Shown piece after piece: positions 46,853-59,771 of a DNA stretch of 64,000 bases. This DNA comes from Carallia brachiata. Lineage: Eukaryota; Streptophyta; Magnoliopsida; Malpighiales; Rhizophoraceae. The number at the start of each line of letters is the position of its first letter. Within the stretch, counting starts at the first letter, position 1. The DNA lies in contig JADCRB010000040.1 of NCBI GenBank assembly GCA_021464245.1, positions 2,119,773 through 2,183,772 on the forward strand, given 5' to 3'. The notes beneath the pieces were generated by a model. It did not search any database, had not been told where the DNA came from, and saw only the letters and a program-made list of their open reading frames with translations. Made by a program: the position numbers and the translations under genes.

Positions 46853-49650
46853 ACCACCAAGACATGGGAGAGAAGTTTGCAAGAAGATCCCTCTTACTTG
46901 AAGAGATGGTCAAAATTTTCCAGCAGCTCGACATTCAATACAGGTTGCTTCCCCTTGACATCAATGTTCGCAGTCTGCCTTCTGTGTCCTCTGACCGCCT
47001 TCCCCCAGGTTGGACCAGCTGAGCCAAAGATTGGAGTACACAATCAAAAGACTATACTGATCTGAAAATTTAGCTAATTGAGCTTTTAGGTACCTTTAGT
47101 GAATGAGATATCTACCAATGTTACATTATTGGATTGGTTATCTTGTATATGTTTTCTGGCAAACCAATGTCAATGCACCAAAAAAGTGCGCTGGTCTCCC
47201 ACTCTTTTAGCTTCTTTTTGGTTATAGCTTGGCTTTTCTTAATAAGCAGCATGAAATAGTGAAGGTGGCACTAGCTCAACATCCATTGAAATGATGTTTT
47301 GAGTTTGTGCTTGTAGCAAAGCTGAAGTCTCTTAAGCTTAGAAATACGTCAGCAAAATGAGTGTTTCTTCTCCGACCTTTGCTGTCCAACCGAGGAGTTG
47401 AATGAAGAGAAACTCTCATGTTCAGTTATGTGGTAGAGATGGAGTAGAGAAAGAATCATCAACTATAACCTAAAAGAACGTGATTCTGTTATTCCGTAAA
47501 CAACATGGAGGAATAATAAAAGGAATATCTTATAGAGGTAATCATATTTGTTTTGGTAAATACACTCATTAGGCACTTGAACCCGCCTAGATTACATCTA
47601 AACAAATCAAAGCGGGATGAGTACATTATATTCACTTAAAAAAGTGACCCAAAATAGAAATCTCCAAAATTTAATGAATGAAGATGAAGAAACCATTTGA
47701 GGAGAGCACTTTGAGAGACAGAAGTCAATGATGCATCAACTATTATTGTTACTATCATCTCTTTCGATACTTTTTTTTGTGCTATGTTTGTGTCCTTTTG
47801 TGCGCATCCCATTGTGGTTCTACTGGGAATGTAGAGAGAACGTTGTGGAACAAAGGAATGGTGGACTAGCTGTTTGTTGGGCTGGTGTCTCTCAAAAGTC
47901 AGGAGAATGGCCCATAAAAAGAGAGAAGCATATGGAGGTTTTTTTTTTATTTATTTATTAATTTGATTAGAATTCGAGATTTTAAGTCTTGAAAATAATT
48001 TCAGTACTAATTAAGTTATAATCAATTGGGGTTATTTCTTTTTTAACCTGCCTGCCTACACAATTGAGCCCTCAATTTGTTTCCCATGTACCAAAAAAAA
48101 AGAAAAAAATGCTCCCTCCGTTGAAGGAGCAGAAAATGAAAGCGCATGTAAATTGATAAGGAATGGTCGCAGGCCAGTAAAAGATCCCGAGCCTGCCACT
48201 ATCATGTAAGACAATGGTGCCAACTCACACACTAATCCTTCTGCGTTGCACCCTCTTGACTGACTTGAGCATCCAAATGCCAACGGTGGAAATCCTTTAA
48301 TCGTATTTTCTTCTCGCAGATGACTAATTTCAATGTTGTGGCCACTAACAGCTTGCTTGAACCCTCATCATAAATCAATAATTATTATCTCAAATTAAAT
48401 ACATTAAACAAAAAGCTATTCAATCCAGACTGGCTACTAAGAATAGCAATCAATCCAGACAAGCTATTAAGAGTAGCAAGAACCATAAGATTTTACCTTT
48501 CTATTGCGATGCTAATAAAAAAGGAAAAAGTAAGGATTTCAAATTTTTTGTCTGAATTACAACGAGTATTCAATTTTTGTAATTATAGGAATATTTTTTT
48601 GCAACAAAAAAAGTAACACATATTTTTTTTTTCATTGTAAGAAGTATTGTTACAGTTACAAAAAATCAAAGACTCGGTTGCAATTCGAGTAAAAAAATCA
48701 AAGAAAAAAAATTCAAGATCAGTATCCATGCCAAAAAAAAAAGTTATAACATAATTGATAGGAAAGTTATTTTCAAGTACTTTTTTGAATGGGTCATCAA
48801 TTTCAATAACCCATAGTTTCTTTTTTCGTGTTTTGAAAATCGGACTGACTTGGTAAGCAAATCGATGGATCAGTGATCAAAGTTTAAATTGATTCAGTTC
48901 TCTTATCTAACCGGACAATGGAGTGAACTGCTTGACCCAGTTAATACGGACGGTCAGACCATCTGGTTAGACCAATTAGTTGTTTGTATCAGTGTTAAAA
49001 TTTTTTTTTCAAAAAACTGTGATTATATTTTTTATTAAAAATACTTAATGATATATATTTAAATATTATTTTAATGACATTTTTTTTAATTTTTATACAA
49101 CATAAAAATATTAACTATTTTTTAAAAACCAAAATTCATCCATAAATCCAACCTCAAGTAAACTAGCAAAGGTCAGACCGGCAATCCGTTGAACCAAATC
49201 AAGGTCTGGTTTGGGTTCAAAATCTATGGTCCTTTGCCATATAAATTGAAAAAAATAAATTAGCACCAATTTCTTAGTTTATCCAAATTTAATTTTCCTA
49301 GTTTACTTGCAAGATTAGCGCCAAATAGTAACAGCTATTTGTCAATGGGGTATCAGCTAGTACATTATATATATAGACAAATTTCAATCACTACCGGGGG
49401 TTTAGCTCTATTTTACTTAGCAAATTTAGGAAAATGCTTTATAACAAGTGTTTCTCTGACCATCATGCAAGATTGGGTCTCATAAATATGTTGTTTCTAT
49501 GTGTATGGTTTATTTATATGATTTAATAGTGAAAATATAACTTCGTGATTGGTATATTGCAGCAAATGAGAACAACCAAAATGGACAGCAGGGCTTGTTA
49601 AATAGATTGACACTTCAGCCACACAACATAACGTTTGAACACTGGGGTGA
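46853..49650. other. Former exon 5 end, 3' region and spacer of MSL copy B
   Basis: 46853-47022 is the untranslated remainder of exon 5, still nearly identical to copy A. Beyond it, 47622-47675 replaces about 350 bp of copy A. The segment 48057-48830 has no counterpart in copy A and no recognised gene. A copy of the possible terminal exon at 13557 lies at 49561-49640. Confidence 0.55.
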
Positions 49651-49675
49651 TGTAAATATAGTAAGTAATTATACG

Positions 49676-49706
<31 letters not shown>

Positions 49707-49733
49707 TAAGTACTTATAATCACTTGATTATAG

Positions 49734-50250
49734 TAGGGACAGATACAGAAAAAAATTTTAGAAGGGACAAATTTTATATTTACAATTATAATAATAATAT
49801 TAATTTAAACGATAAAAATAAAAAATATGTTAATTATTTTAAATAATAAATGTTATAATTATATATTGTAAAATTTAATGTTTTGAAACTTAAAATTATA
49901 ATCCTAAAACTAAAAAGATGCAGTTGAAAGAAACAAAAATAGTTCTCAAAAATGGAAAGAAGAAAAGAAATTTTACCAAGATTTGAAAAAAAAAAAAAAA
50001 GGAAGGATGGTAAAGTGAGGAATGGTAAAACAAAAAAAAAAAGAAAGAGTTGCGCATGGCGTCGAACCCAAGCCTTGAAGGCACCTGTCAGGGAGGGTAT
50101 TTTGCCCCTAACCACTATGCTAGCTAATGCATTTGACTATATTTAGAGGAACATTTGTTGATAATTATATTTAGAGGAACAATTGCTGATAAATTATATA
50201 AGGTTTGCGAGAGAAATGCCCCCACTAAACCTTCACTAGATCTGTCCCTG
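49734..50250. mobile_element. hAT-type element inside the 5' LTR, copy B
   Basis: GATTATAG flanks both sides (49726-49733, 50251-50258). The ends are TAGGGACAGAT and ATCTGTCCCTG. It is the same insertion event as 13718-14206, with later small indels. Confidence 0.85.
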
Positions 50251-50682
50251 GATTATAGAGATTGATTGATTATATGGTTTTGATTCTAAAATCATTCATG
50301 CTTGTGTATATATAAACCTCTTGTACTATTTCTGAAATCAAGTTGAATGAGAATATTTTCTTACATGATATAAGAGCCTAAATCTTGTCATCTCAGTTTT
50401 ATTAGTGAATTAATTGTGAACTTTTAGAGCCCAAAAGCCTTGTTTGTCACACTATCAGCTCCGGTGAGCTGAGACCAACTTAAGTGAGTTGAGCTTTTGT
50501 TGTTTGTTCACACTTCCAACCCAAATGAGTTGGGTCTAACCCAAGTGAGTTGGGTTTTTGTGTGAAGAGGCGTGTTGAAGTATAAAGATATAAATCTCAT
50601 ATTGGAAAGGAAGAAAGAAGTAAAATAATATATAAGTATGACTAGAAGACCTATAACCTAAGTCTTAATATTTTAGTAAGAT

Positions 50683-53170
50683 GTGTTATCAAAAAATCTA
50701 TTTAGTGTTGTTTGCTTCTTCCCTCTTATGATCCATCTAAGTTGCTGGGCCTACGCTTATGCAAATCTTTACTTGGTGTTAGAGCCTGGATGCTTGTATG
50801 TGCTTGAAACAACTTCTCCACCAGTCTCAAAGTACACTACTTGTTCAAGTGTTTTGACACCAATTGAGATTCATTGTCGTTTGGGGCACCTATCATTATC
50901 TACTTTAAAGAAATTATTTCCTCATCTTTAGCATTTGGGGCACCCAAACATCATCACTTGTCTTATTTTCTTAAAGTCAACAAATGTGCTATGTCTCTTT
51001 TTGAGTTAGTCCACTCTAATGTTTGGGTCCATGTTCAGTTGTTTTTAAACCTGGTTTTCGATACTTTGTGACTTTTGTTGATGATTATTCTCATGTTACT
51101 TAGTTATATTTAATGAAAGTTGTTCAAAGTTATTTTCTATATTTTGTACCTTTTGTGCTGAAATTAAAACACAGTTTATCACATGTGTTCGTATTTTACA
51201 GAGTGACAATGCCAAATAATACTTTTCTGAACCTTTCAATTCTTACATATCACAAAATAAAATACTTCACCCATCTTTCTGTGTAGACATCCCACTTCAA
51301 GATGGTGTTACAAAAAAGAAAAATATACACTTATTAGAAACTACTAGAACACTTCATTTCATATGAAAGTCCCTCAACAATTCTGGACTGATGTTGTTTC
51401 CACAACTAGTTTCTTAATTAATTGTATGTTCTTATTAGTTCTTAATGATGATATCCTTATTCTGTTTTGTTTCCCTCTCATTCATTATTCTCGCTTGAAC
51501 CACACATTTTTTGTTCTACATATTTTGTTCGTGATGTGCATCCTCATGTGTCTAAATTAAATTGCAAGTCTCTCAAGTGTGTCTTTTTAGGGTATTCTCG
51601 TCTTCAAAAAGGATATTGATGTTACTCTCCTGATTTGGGTCAGTATTTTGTTTCTATTGATCACATTTTTTGATAACACACAATTCTTTCCTATGTCTCC
51701 TATCTATAGCAGTAAGGGGGAGGACGATGATCTTGGTGTGCACTATAACCACTATTATTGGTTAGTGAGCCCACGAAACCCCCCATTACTTAGTATATAC
51801 TCGCCGTACTCCAAACAATGACTCAAGTCCTTTACCGGCTCTTTTGTCTATAGATCTTAGTCATGACCTTCCTATTACTCTTCGAAAAAGTATACGAACA
51901 CATACTCTCCCTATCTTTTCTTTTTCTCGTATGGCCATTTATCATCTTCCTTGCGTTGCTTTATTGCTTCTGTAGACTCTATTTCTATTTCTAAGACAGT
52001 TGTTGAGGCTTTGTCTGATCCTAGTTGGCAAGCTGCAATAGAGGAAGAGATGATGGCTTTAGATCATAATGGTATTTGAAGAACTCACACTTACCAGCAT
52101 GGTAAACATGTTATTGGTTATAAATGGGTGTATGCTGTGAAAACTAAACCGGATGGCTCTATAGACTGTTTCAAAGCTAGACTTATCATAAAAGGATATG
52201 CTCTGGCATATGGAGTTGATTATTCTAAGACCTTTTCTCTGATAACTAAACTTGCTTCTGTAAGACCATTTATCTCTCTTGCTGCTATCAATGATTGACT
52301 TTTGTACTAATTTGATGTGAAAAATGTATTTTTTTATGGTGATTTAACCGAGGAAATATATATGGAGCAACCACCTGAGTTTGTTACTCAGGGAGAGTCT
52401 GGTAAAGTTTGCCAACTTTGAAAATCTTTGAATGGATTGAAACAGAGTCCTCGTACTTAGTTTGGAAAACTTAATAAAGTTGTTCAAAAGTTTGGTATGA
52501 AGAGGAGTAACTGTGATCATTCAGTATTTTACCAACAATTTAAAGCTGCTCTTATGTTATTATTTGTTTATGTTGATAACATTGTTATAAAAAGAAGCAA
52601 CAATGTAGGTATCTCAGCACTTAAGTCTTTTCTTCAAAGACAATTGCAGACAAAAGACTTAGGTATATTGAAATATTTCTTAGGCATTGAGATTGCAAGG
52701 AGTCAGAAGGATATCTTTTTGTCTCAAAGAAAGTATACCCTTGATTTTACAAGAAACCAACAAGATAGAAGCAAAACCTTGTACTATGCCTCTGATTGCC
52801 AACATACAACTTACAGCAGATGATGAAGAGCTGTTCCCAGATCCTAAAAGGTATTTGAGGTTGGTTGAAAAATTGAATTATTTAACTGTGATGCGTCCTG
52901 ATATTGCATATCCAGTTAGTATTGTGAGTCAATTTATGTCTTTTATATGACTTACCCATTGGATAGCCTTAAAACAGATCCTATATTATCTTAAGGGATC
53001 TCTTGAACGTGGTATATGTAGTATCATGGTCATCCTCGTGTTAAGTATTTTTCAAAAGCAGATTGGGCAGGTCCTAAGGTTGATAGAAGATCCACTATAA
53101 GTTACTGTATTTTTGTTAAAGGAAACTTGGTGTCTTGGAAGAGCAAGAAACCAAATGTGGTATCTTGATC
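50683..53170 (+). pseudogene. Degenerate copia gag-pol, copy B
   Basis: Fragments match copy A: HCRLGHLS near 50873, the integrase piece with FVDDYSHVT near 51070 (a frameshift interrupts it) and the reverse transcriptase with YVDN near 52570. RNase H pieces lie near 53060-53160. Frame breaks differ in part from those in copy A, so decay continued after duplication. Confidence 0.85.
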
Positions 53171-53530
53171 ATGTGTAAAGTCAAAATATAAAGCTATGAC
53201 ACAATCTACTACGTGTGAGTTTATGTGGATACATCAGTTGCTCAATTAGATTGAAGTTGGTAGTCCAACACCTATGAAGTTGTAGTATGACAATCAAATT
53301 GGTCTTCACATTGCATCAAATCTAGTTTTCTACGAGAGGACAAAACACATTGAAATTGGCTATCACTTTATTTGTGAAAAAATTCAACAAAATCTCATTT
53401 TTACTAGTCATATCTCAACAGGGAAATAGTTATGAGATAATTTCACCAAAGTTTTAAATAGTCCTAAAATTGATTATATTTGTAACAAATTAGTAATAAT
53501 TAATATCTATGCTTCAGCTTGAGGAAGAAT

Positions 53531-53713
53531 TGTAAATATAATAGGTAATTATACTATTATATATATATATATTATATATATAGTAGGTAATTATAATGAC
53601 TTGATTATAAGAATTGATTGATTATAGAGTTTTAATTATAAAATCATTTCTACTTATGTATATATAGACTTTTTATACTATTTTTAAAATTAAGTTGAAT
53701 GAAAATATTCTCA
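53531..53713 (+). repeat. 3' LTR of copia copy B
   Basis: It starts TGTAAATATAAT and ends about ATTCTCA, and lacks the hAT insertion found in the 5' LTR. It is diverged from the 5' LTR by many substitutions, so the insertion is old relative to the segmental duplication. Confidence 0.8.
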
Positions 53714-53787
53714 GGCGCAAATTTACTCCGACAAGGAACAATTAATTTATTATTATCATTACGATAGATATCAAGTGAAAGAAAGAC

Positions 53788-53913
53788 GATGCATGGATCA
53801 GAGGTACCCATGCATGGCAATTTAATATTAGTATTCACGTCATTCTCCCGATGCATGGATCAGAGGTACCCCATGCATATGCAATTTAATATTAGTATTC
53901 ACGTCATTCTCCC
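53788..53913. repeat. 62/64-bp tandem duplication rich in RY motifs
   Basis: Two units, 53788-53849 and 53850-53913, each contain GATGCATGGATCAGAGGTAC, a CATGCAT core and AATATTAGTATTCACGTCA. CATGCA is the RY element bound by B3 factors such as ABI3, FUS3 and LEC2. Function here is inferred only from the motif. Confidence 0.8.
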
Positions 53914-53939
53914 AAAAACAGCCCTATTGTGAAAAATAA

Positions 53940-54060
53940 AAAACAAACTACATACATCCACGATCCTTCTCCAAACCCTAAAAAACGTAAAAACCTCGTG
54001 GGCATGCTCTCTCTCTCCCCTCTCTCTCTGTCTTTTGTTCACGCCAGCCCATATTGCTTG
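53940..54060 (+). promoter_or_regulatory. Promoter-like stretch with telo-box and CT-rich leader
   Basis: A telo-box AAACCCTA near 53975 is followed by a CTCTCTCTC tract at 54007-54030. This combination is common near starts of plant genes for ribosomal and translation proteins. No convincing plus-strand gene follows, so it may be a relic. Confidence 0.3.
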
Positions 54061-54793
54061 TCAATCAAAGGATGTTAGTGCCACCTTTCGAATCATTGGT
54101 AAAAGATCAGCACAGCCAGTCTGCTCTGCCATTGCATTATAAGACAGGATCATTAATGTGTCCAAACATTAATAAGAAGCTACGAAGAGTTTGGTTCTGC
54201 GTCCAGAAGCATCATCATATCTGCATCATAACAAGGTCTTGCAGGACGGCAATGACTCAAACCTGAATCCATGACCCCACCACCAGTTCCTCAACTTGTA
54301 TAAACAGGCTTTCCCATGTAAAAGTTTAGGCCACGTAATGCTTATTTGCAAGGTTGAACAAAAGGCAGAAAAACTGAAGTAATATATGCACACAATGTAC
54401 TAGTCTTCCTTATTAGATATATTTGGTCAGCATGGTTCACCGGGGCCATAAAAATTTTCCCTATTTCTGCACAAGAACTACTAAAATCAACAGGGGTGTC
54501 AGTTTTGAGGGTTATTGAATTCATTGCCGCAGCTTTGCTAGCCCACACATAATTCACATTGGTCCAAAATAAAAAACGACTGATTCGATGCAATTTAAAT
54601 TTAACTAGCTCAATCAATACAAATCTCCTTACAAACTTCCCCTTTGCTTCCAGCGCTAACTGCAGAATGAGAGAACTTTCGTGGTGAAGAGACAGGACAT
54701 GAATTGCCCATGACACTTTTTGCCATGATCGGTGCTGAGCACACGTCTAGACCTGAGAATTCCAGTTTCAGCATGAAGATGACAATGACAAGT

Positions 54794-57700
54794 CTAATGT
54801 TTCCTTTGCCGCTTCCTGATAGTACCATGCTGTTTACTGTAGCATTGATTTTGCAGATTTGGGCAGCATATATCAGGCACAAAAACTGCATTGTCATATT
54901 GAGACTCAATGCTTTTCGGCCAATATAGGCCCGAGGCTGTAGGTGGAGAATGGACTTGTGGCACTGCGCAGGAGCTGTCTGGAACCTGTCCCATGCACTG
55001 ATTTTCTGCCTCTTCGTCACCAGATCTTAAGATTGCAGAGCTGTCAGAATCTCCACGCTTGCCACTATCGGCCTAACAGTAACATGGTAAAACAGAAGCA
55101 AATAGTAAGAATATTGTTGTCTGCACAGTAGAAGTTTAAGCCCAAACTAGTGTATTGCCTACTAAATGAATGGCAATTCGAATTCTAAAGCTGCAGAAAC
55201 TTGGATTGGAAAGCACAGACTTCATTGAAAAGAAGTGAAACATAGCAGACATGTAGAAACAAGGCTTTATAGCTTCCCACTTCTGTTAAAGTGAGCTATC
55301 CAACATTTTGAAACAGAAATTCTGACATAGAAGGAATGCACATCATTGAAAAGAGAAGACACACGAGCAGCACACATGCACTCAAATGTAGAAACCAGTA
55401 CTAACAAGTTGCACACATCTTCTATTGCTCTTTTAATTTTCTGTGCAAGTTGGCAAGCTAATGCATTTCTCAAAACTCAAGAGGCTGCGACTCATTAACA
55501 ATTCAGCAAAGATCTTCAACATTATTAACCTTTTCATGTAAACACATTACAAGACAGAAATTTCATAGAGGAGAGAGAGCTGCAATAGTTGGTCATACGA
55601 GGTTGATGCTAATGCTCCCCTTTCTACAATATTAGGCAATTCCTTGCTCAAGATTGGGGCATTAAAATTCACCATGATTTTGGAAACATATTTTATATGC
55701 GCAATATTTTTCTTTATTTTCCTTTTCCCTGAAACTCAAAATTTGAAGGGAAAAGGCACTGTTTTTTTTTATTATCCAAAAAGAGACAATCATTATAATC
55801 TTCCAATTTCATTAAATATGAGTCGGCTACAAAGAACCTCTGGCTTTCTCTTTGAAACATCTCCAGTTTACATGCTGGGAATGAAGAAGCATGAGGGAAG
55901 CAAAAATTTCTCAAGAAGACAAAATTTGAAGCCAAAAGCTACTCAACTGCTCCTAACAGTAAGGGTACAGTGCAATCTAAATGAATACGTAATTCACCCT
56001 AGCAACAGATGCAGTATGATATGACAGTTCAACTGTTCACGACATAGATGATTACAGTACCCAAACTGTATAATGTAGCAAGTCCAAAAGATTGATGAAG
56101 ATGGAATTTTATGGTGACCACCTCATAACAAAGAATTTTTGAATATAGTGCAATGAACATAATCAAGCAAACCTGGGATGAAACAAAGAAGATACATTGA
56201 AATTGATTTGTGTGAAGTCTACGATAAAGGTTTTGTAGCGCAACCTATCTTCTTACCTTAGATGATCCATTATCTGTATAAACATAATCTTGATTGAAGT
56301 CAGCTAGTCCAAGAAAGTCACCTACTTGCCACTGTGGAATGCTCCCAACTGTTGAACCTCCAGAAAATGACATTTTTGCTGGCCCAAGGTCCCCAAACCC
56401 ACCAACATATGGTGGTAAAACTTCATTGTGTGGACTATCTGGAGGAAATGAACTGCATCTACTAGAAATTGGACACAGCTTTGCTTCTGAGGTTTTTCCA
56501 GCAGAAGGTGACTTTCCTGACGATGATGAGGCACCAGGGTTAGTAGATTCCAGACCTACTTTTACTCCAGTAAGCAAAAACCTCTGATGAGCGGAGACAT
56601 AGGGATTTGCTGTGTGTATAGCAACATCACATTTCCTGCATAGTAAAGCTCGATCCTCTATGCAAAAGAAAAAGCCAGCTGCCTCCTACAACAAGCAGCA
56701 GACTTTCATTAGCTGGTCCACACAGAAACTTCAATGGGGGAGCTAATCAAATCAAGAAAAATCTAGCTAAATAAAAAGACAAATGGTACAAGGATACCTG
56801 CTTCTCCTCACTTTCCAAACTATCATAAAAAGAGTGCAGCAGGGTTGCAGTTCATGCAAAATTGGACTGATCACTAAAAATAATTATATATGTAAAGGCT
56901 CATACATCAATGCACAAATTTCTTCATTCAATGCTAAACAGTTGATTGTTCAGTAATTGCTAATTCAAAGAGGATACCACCACGAGAACAGACAGCACGT
57001 CCCCCATCATGAATCTTTAGAGATGAAATGGTGGAAGCACATGACATATATGATACAGATATACCTTGTTTCTTAGATACATCCATGCTATCATTTTTCT
57101 GGGTTTTCTAACTTTTCTTGGTTGGGAGGAGGTATAGCAAAAGTTAAGGGAAATGAAAGAAATGAACTACAATGTTCGTCTTGCTCCCAAGAAGGCAGGG
57201 TGCTTTTCAGGATTAAATCTTAACATATAAAGAGATTGTGAGTTTTGCGATATTTAGGACGAAAAAAAAAATGAGACCAGAAGTCAGCACAGAATGTGAA
57301 ATGGCTTCAAAATCCTTCAATTCAAAGCAACTTTTTCTCAACAGTCTTGGCTGTTCTAACAGGAATTGTATTGAATAGAATAGTTTAAAGCCTTTGTGAA
57401 CATAAGAGCACATAAACAAGAAATTGAGTGAAATTCATGACACAATCTTCTCCATTTCTTTGTTTTTAGAGCTTACATATTTCTCCTCAACAAAGGGTCC
57501 CAATCAAGCTAACTGAACAAGGCAGAATTATTGGATATTGACAGACTTTCATAAATGTTGATAGTTTTTTCTAGCTGGAATGAATATTCATGCATTTATG
57601 TCAAGCATTTATATCCACAAGTTAAGGAACAACTACTTGACGTTTTGACCAGCTTCTTAACAGGCAGATCAATTAGTGGATGACACTAATAGTCGAAGAA

Positions 57701-59705
57701 AAAGATAAAGAAACACAAAGTTTGCCTTTGTGGAATTTAAAAATAAGAAGTTAATAATTCTTTTGCCAAAAAACAAAGACTCAAAATTCAGTACCAAGAC
57801 TGAAAGATACCTGATTTTCAACATTTACCTAATTCCAGAATGCCATAAGACAATTAGCTCCTTCTTAAAGGAAGAAGTGAAGAATGATGATCAGGGAAGG
57901 TAGCGGAACGGAGGTTGCAGAATTATGAGAAAGAGAGTAAGGTCTACCATGGATTGGAATAATTAGTGATAGCTAAAAGCAGACCAACATATGGATTGAA
58001 AAAAAAAAAAATACCCATACAATCTAGAAACGACATTACAGTTTCTTATTCAATCAGATTATCATGGCATACAATAGGTGTAATGATACATATGTCTGAA
58101 TTTACATACATTCAGCAACAAGCTCCCATTGCAAAACAAGCAATTCCACCAGAAGTATTTAGGCAGGCCTTCTTTGTCATACTAGGAAAGGGGCTATTCG
58201 CATCTACAATAAAGGATGGAAAAGAGACGTACAATCTAAGACCGGGGTCATTCACTGTGGATAAAAAATGGTAATGAGGACCATTTCTGATGTAGGACAT
58301 CATTTTTTTTTTTAACAAATATATCCACCTCAATTCAGAGAAATAAAGCATGATGATCAATGCAGAACAGCTATAACGAAGGTTCAAAAAAGTTAGTCTG
58401 CAAAGAAAAGAAAAGCAAACCGCAACTGTCAAGAAGCTCCTCCCCCCCCCCCCCCCTTTTCTCCAACTATTCTTTTTTGCTCAGCCCCCAGCAGTCCAAG
58501 TTAACCATGGACACCATTTCTTCTTATACATTTCTTTCATGAACCCCCACTTATTCTATTCGAATAAGGCAAAACACTCAAAGGCCAACAGCTATAACAG
58601 CATCTTAAATTCATAAACACAATCAACAACTTTCTCTATTTCTCGTACCTAAACAAAACTGAGATCCAAGGTATGGCTCAACTTAGTGTTACCTTCACAC
58701 AAACATTTAACCAAGCAAAGTCTAAACTCAATTCTAAATCTAAGCATCCTTTTCATATCATACTTCATATATTCTTCTAACAATTAGTTAACCAATTTCG
58801 CTCAAAAAACAAGAACAATTATTTAGCCAATCAAAAGTCTAAACTCTCCTAAACGGATAATTAGGCGATGTGGAAAACCGTTAAATGGAACAGATTACTG
58901 GGAAACATGAAAATTAAACATCTTATTGATTGGGAGAGAGACCAGGGCATGGAAGAGGACAAGGTGAACCAAGTAAGAAGAGCTAACAGTGGGTGACTGC
59001 CTACTGGAAGGCCTTCTGAGGCTGAAACATTTATTTCATTGATAATGAGGATATGAAGAAGCATCCAATTTCCACTAGGCAAAAATAAAGGTAATTTTAC
59101 ACACAAACTATGATAATGAATAAAAAAAAACTATCAATGCTCCCAAAAGCTTAAAATGGGTCCTTAAAATGAGCAGAGAGCTAAGGTGGATTTTCAAATT
59201 AATTTCAAACTTTGTTAGAAAATGATTATTATCATTGAAATACCTACAGAATGATGAAATAAATACTCCAATAGCTTTTTCTTAATTATGACAAAAACCC
59301 ATCATTTGAATAAACACCAAAGCAAAGCAAGCACAGGACCAATTACCTATAAGTCAATTGTTACTCTAATTGAAGGCAATTAACCCAAAAGAAAAGGCAA
59401 AAAAAAAAAAAAAACAAGCAGAGAGACTGGATGGGAAATTAGAATCAAATAGAGGGGGCAAAAACAAGTTGATAATATAAAATTAAAAAGAAAGAAAGAA
59501 AGAAAGAAAAAGGAAAAACCTGGCAAATATCACATTTAGGCAAGGGAGAGGAAGAGGAGGAAGAGAGGGGAACACGCTGGTGCTTGCTGGCAAGCTTGTT
59601 GGCGGCGTGAACCTTTTCGTCGCAGCCCCAACAGAGCGCCGCCTCGTCGGCGCAGCACAGCACCGTCGCCTCCGCCACCTCGCACACGTTGCACTGTATC
59701 TTCAT
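54794..59705 (-). CDS. BBX22: Double B-box zinc-finger protein, BBX22 (LZF1/STH3) type
   Basis: Three exons read 59705-59520, 56685-56257 and 55072-54794, all phase 0 with GT-AG borders, giving 297 residues. B-box 1 is at residues 5-42 (C5, C8, C17, D20, C25, C28, D29, H33, H42). B-box 2 is at 58-95 (C58, C61, C70, D73, C78, C81, D82, H86, H95). The linker FLLTGVKVGLES, the block GSIPQWQVGDFLGLADFNQ, the block PQVHSPPTASGLYWPK, VFVPDI and a basic C terminus are typical of BBX22 in group IV. BBX22 is a nuclear co-regulator that works with HY5 in light signalling and is turned over through COP1. Intron 1 is long (2.8 kb). The gene looks intact and lies outside the duplication. Confidence 0.95.
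58442..58456. repeat. Homopolymer of 15 C in BBX22 intron 1
   Basis: An uninterrupted C15 run (G on the coding strand) sits in an AT-rich intron. Confidence 0.9.
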
Positions 59706-59708
59706 TGT

Positions 59709-59731
59709 TACTCTCTCTCTCTCTCTCTCTG
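59709..59731 (-). repeat. GA microsatellite in the BBX22 5' leader
   Basis: A (GA)n tract on the coding strand ends three to four bases before the start codon at 59705. GA leaders are common in plant genes and can bind BPC/GAGA factors; no such role is shown here. Confidence 0.75.
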
Positions 59732-59771
59732 TAATAAAAAAAATTATCCCTTTGATCCCTCACAAAGTTGA

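Larger units (their letters stand above)
28242..53417. repeat. Segmental duplication, copy B
   Basis: This block is colinear with 1-17381. It is longer because of insertions at 28548-38335 and 40160-41366 and extra sequence at 48057-48830, partly offset by the missing 3.5-kb segment. The copia element continues past the end of homology to a polypurine tract and 3' LTR. Copy B is therefore the version with an intact element boundary, and copy A is truncated. Confidence 0.95.
49651..53713 (+). mobile_element. Ty1/copia retrotransposon, copy B, both LTRs present
   Basis: The 5' LTR is 49651-50365, including the hAT insertion. TGATATAAGAGCC follows as degraded primer-binding site. A polypurine-like GAGGAAGAAT at 53521-53530 precedes the 3' LTR. 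Internal domains are in copia order with many stops. Without the hAT insert the 5' LTR is about 190 bp, close to the 183-bp 3' LTR. Confidence 0.9.

Noticed and set aside
47728..47961. A 77-residue plus-strand frame downstream of MSL copy B, similar to 12316-12501
   Set aside because: The N-terminal part changes frame between copies, no family is recognised, and conservation is explained by the recent block duplication.
54610..55020. A 136-residue minus-strand frame overlapping BBX22 exon 3
   Set aside because: The BBX22 frame in the same place carries the conserved PQVHSPPTASGLYWPK and VFVPDI blocks and fits the splice phase. The longer frame is a shadow.
55644..56024. A 126-residue plus-strand frame inside BBX22 intron 2
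   Set aside because: It is in an intron on the opposite strand, has no domain features and its composition is like intron sequence.
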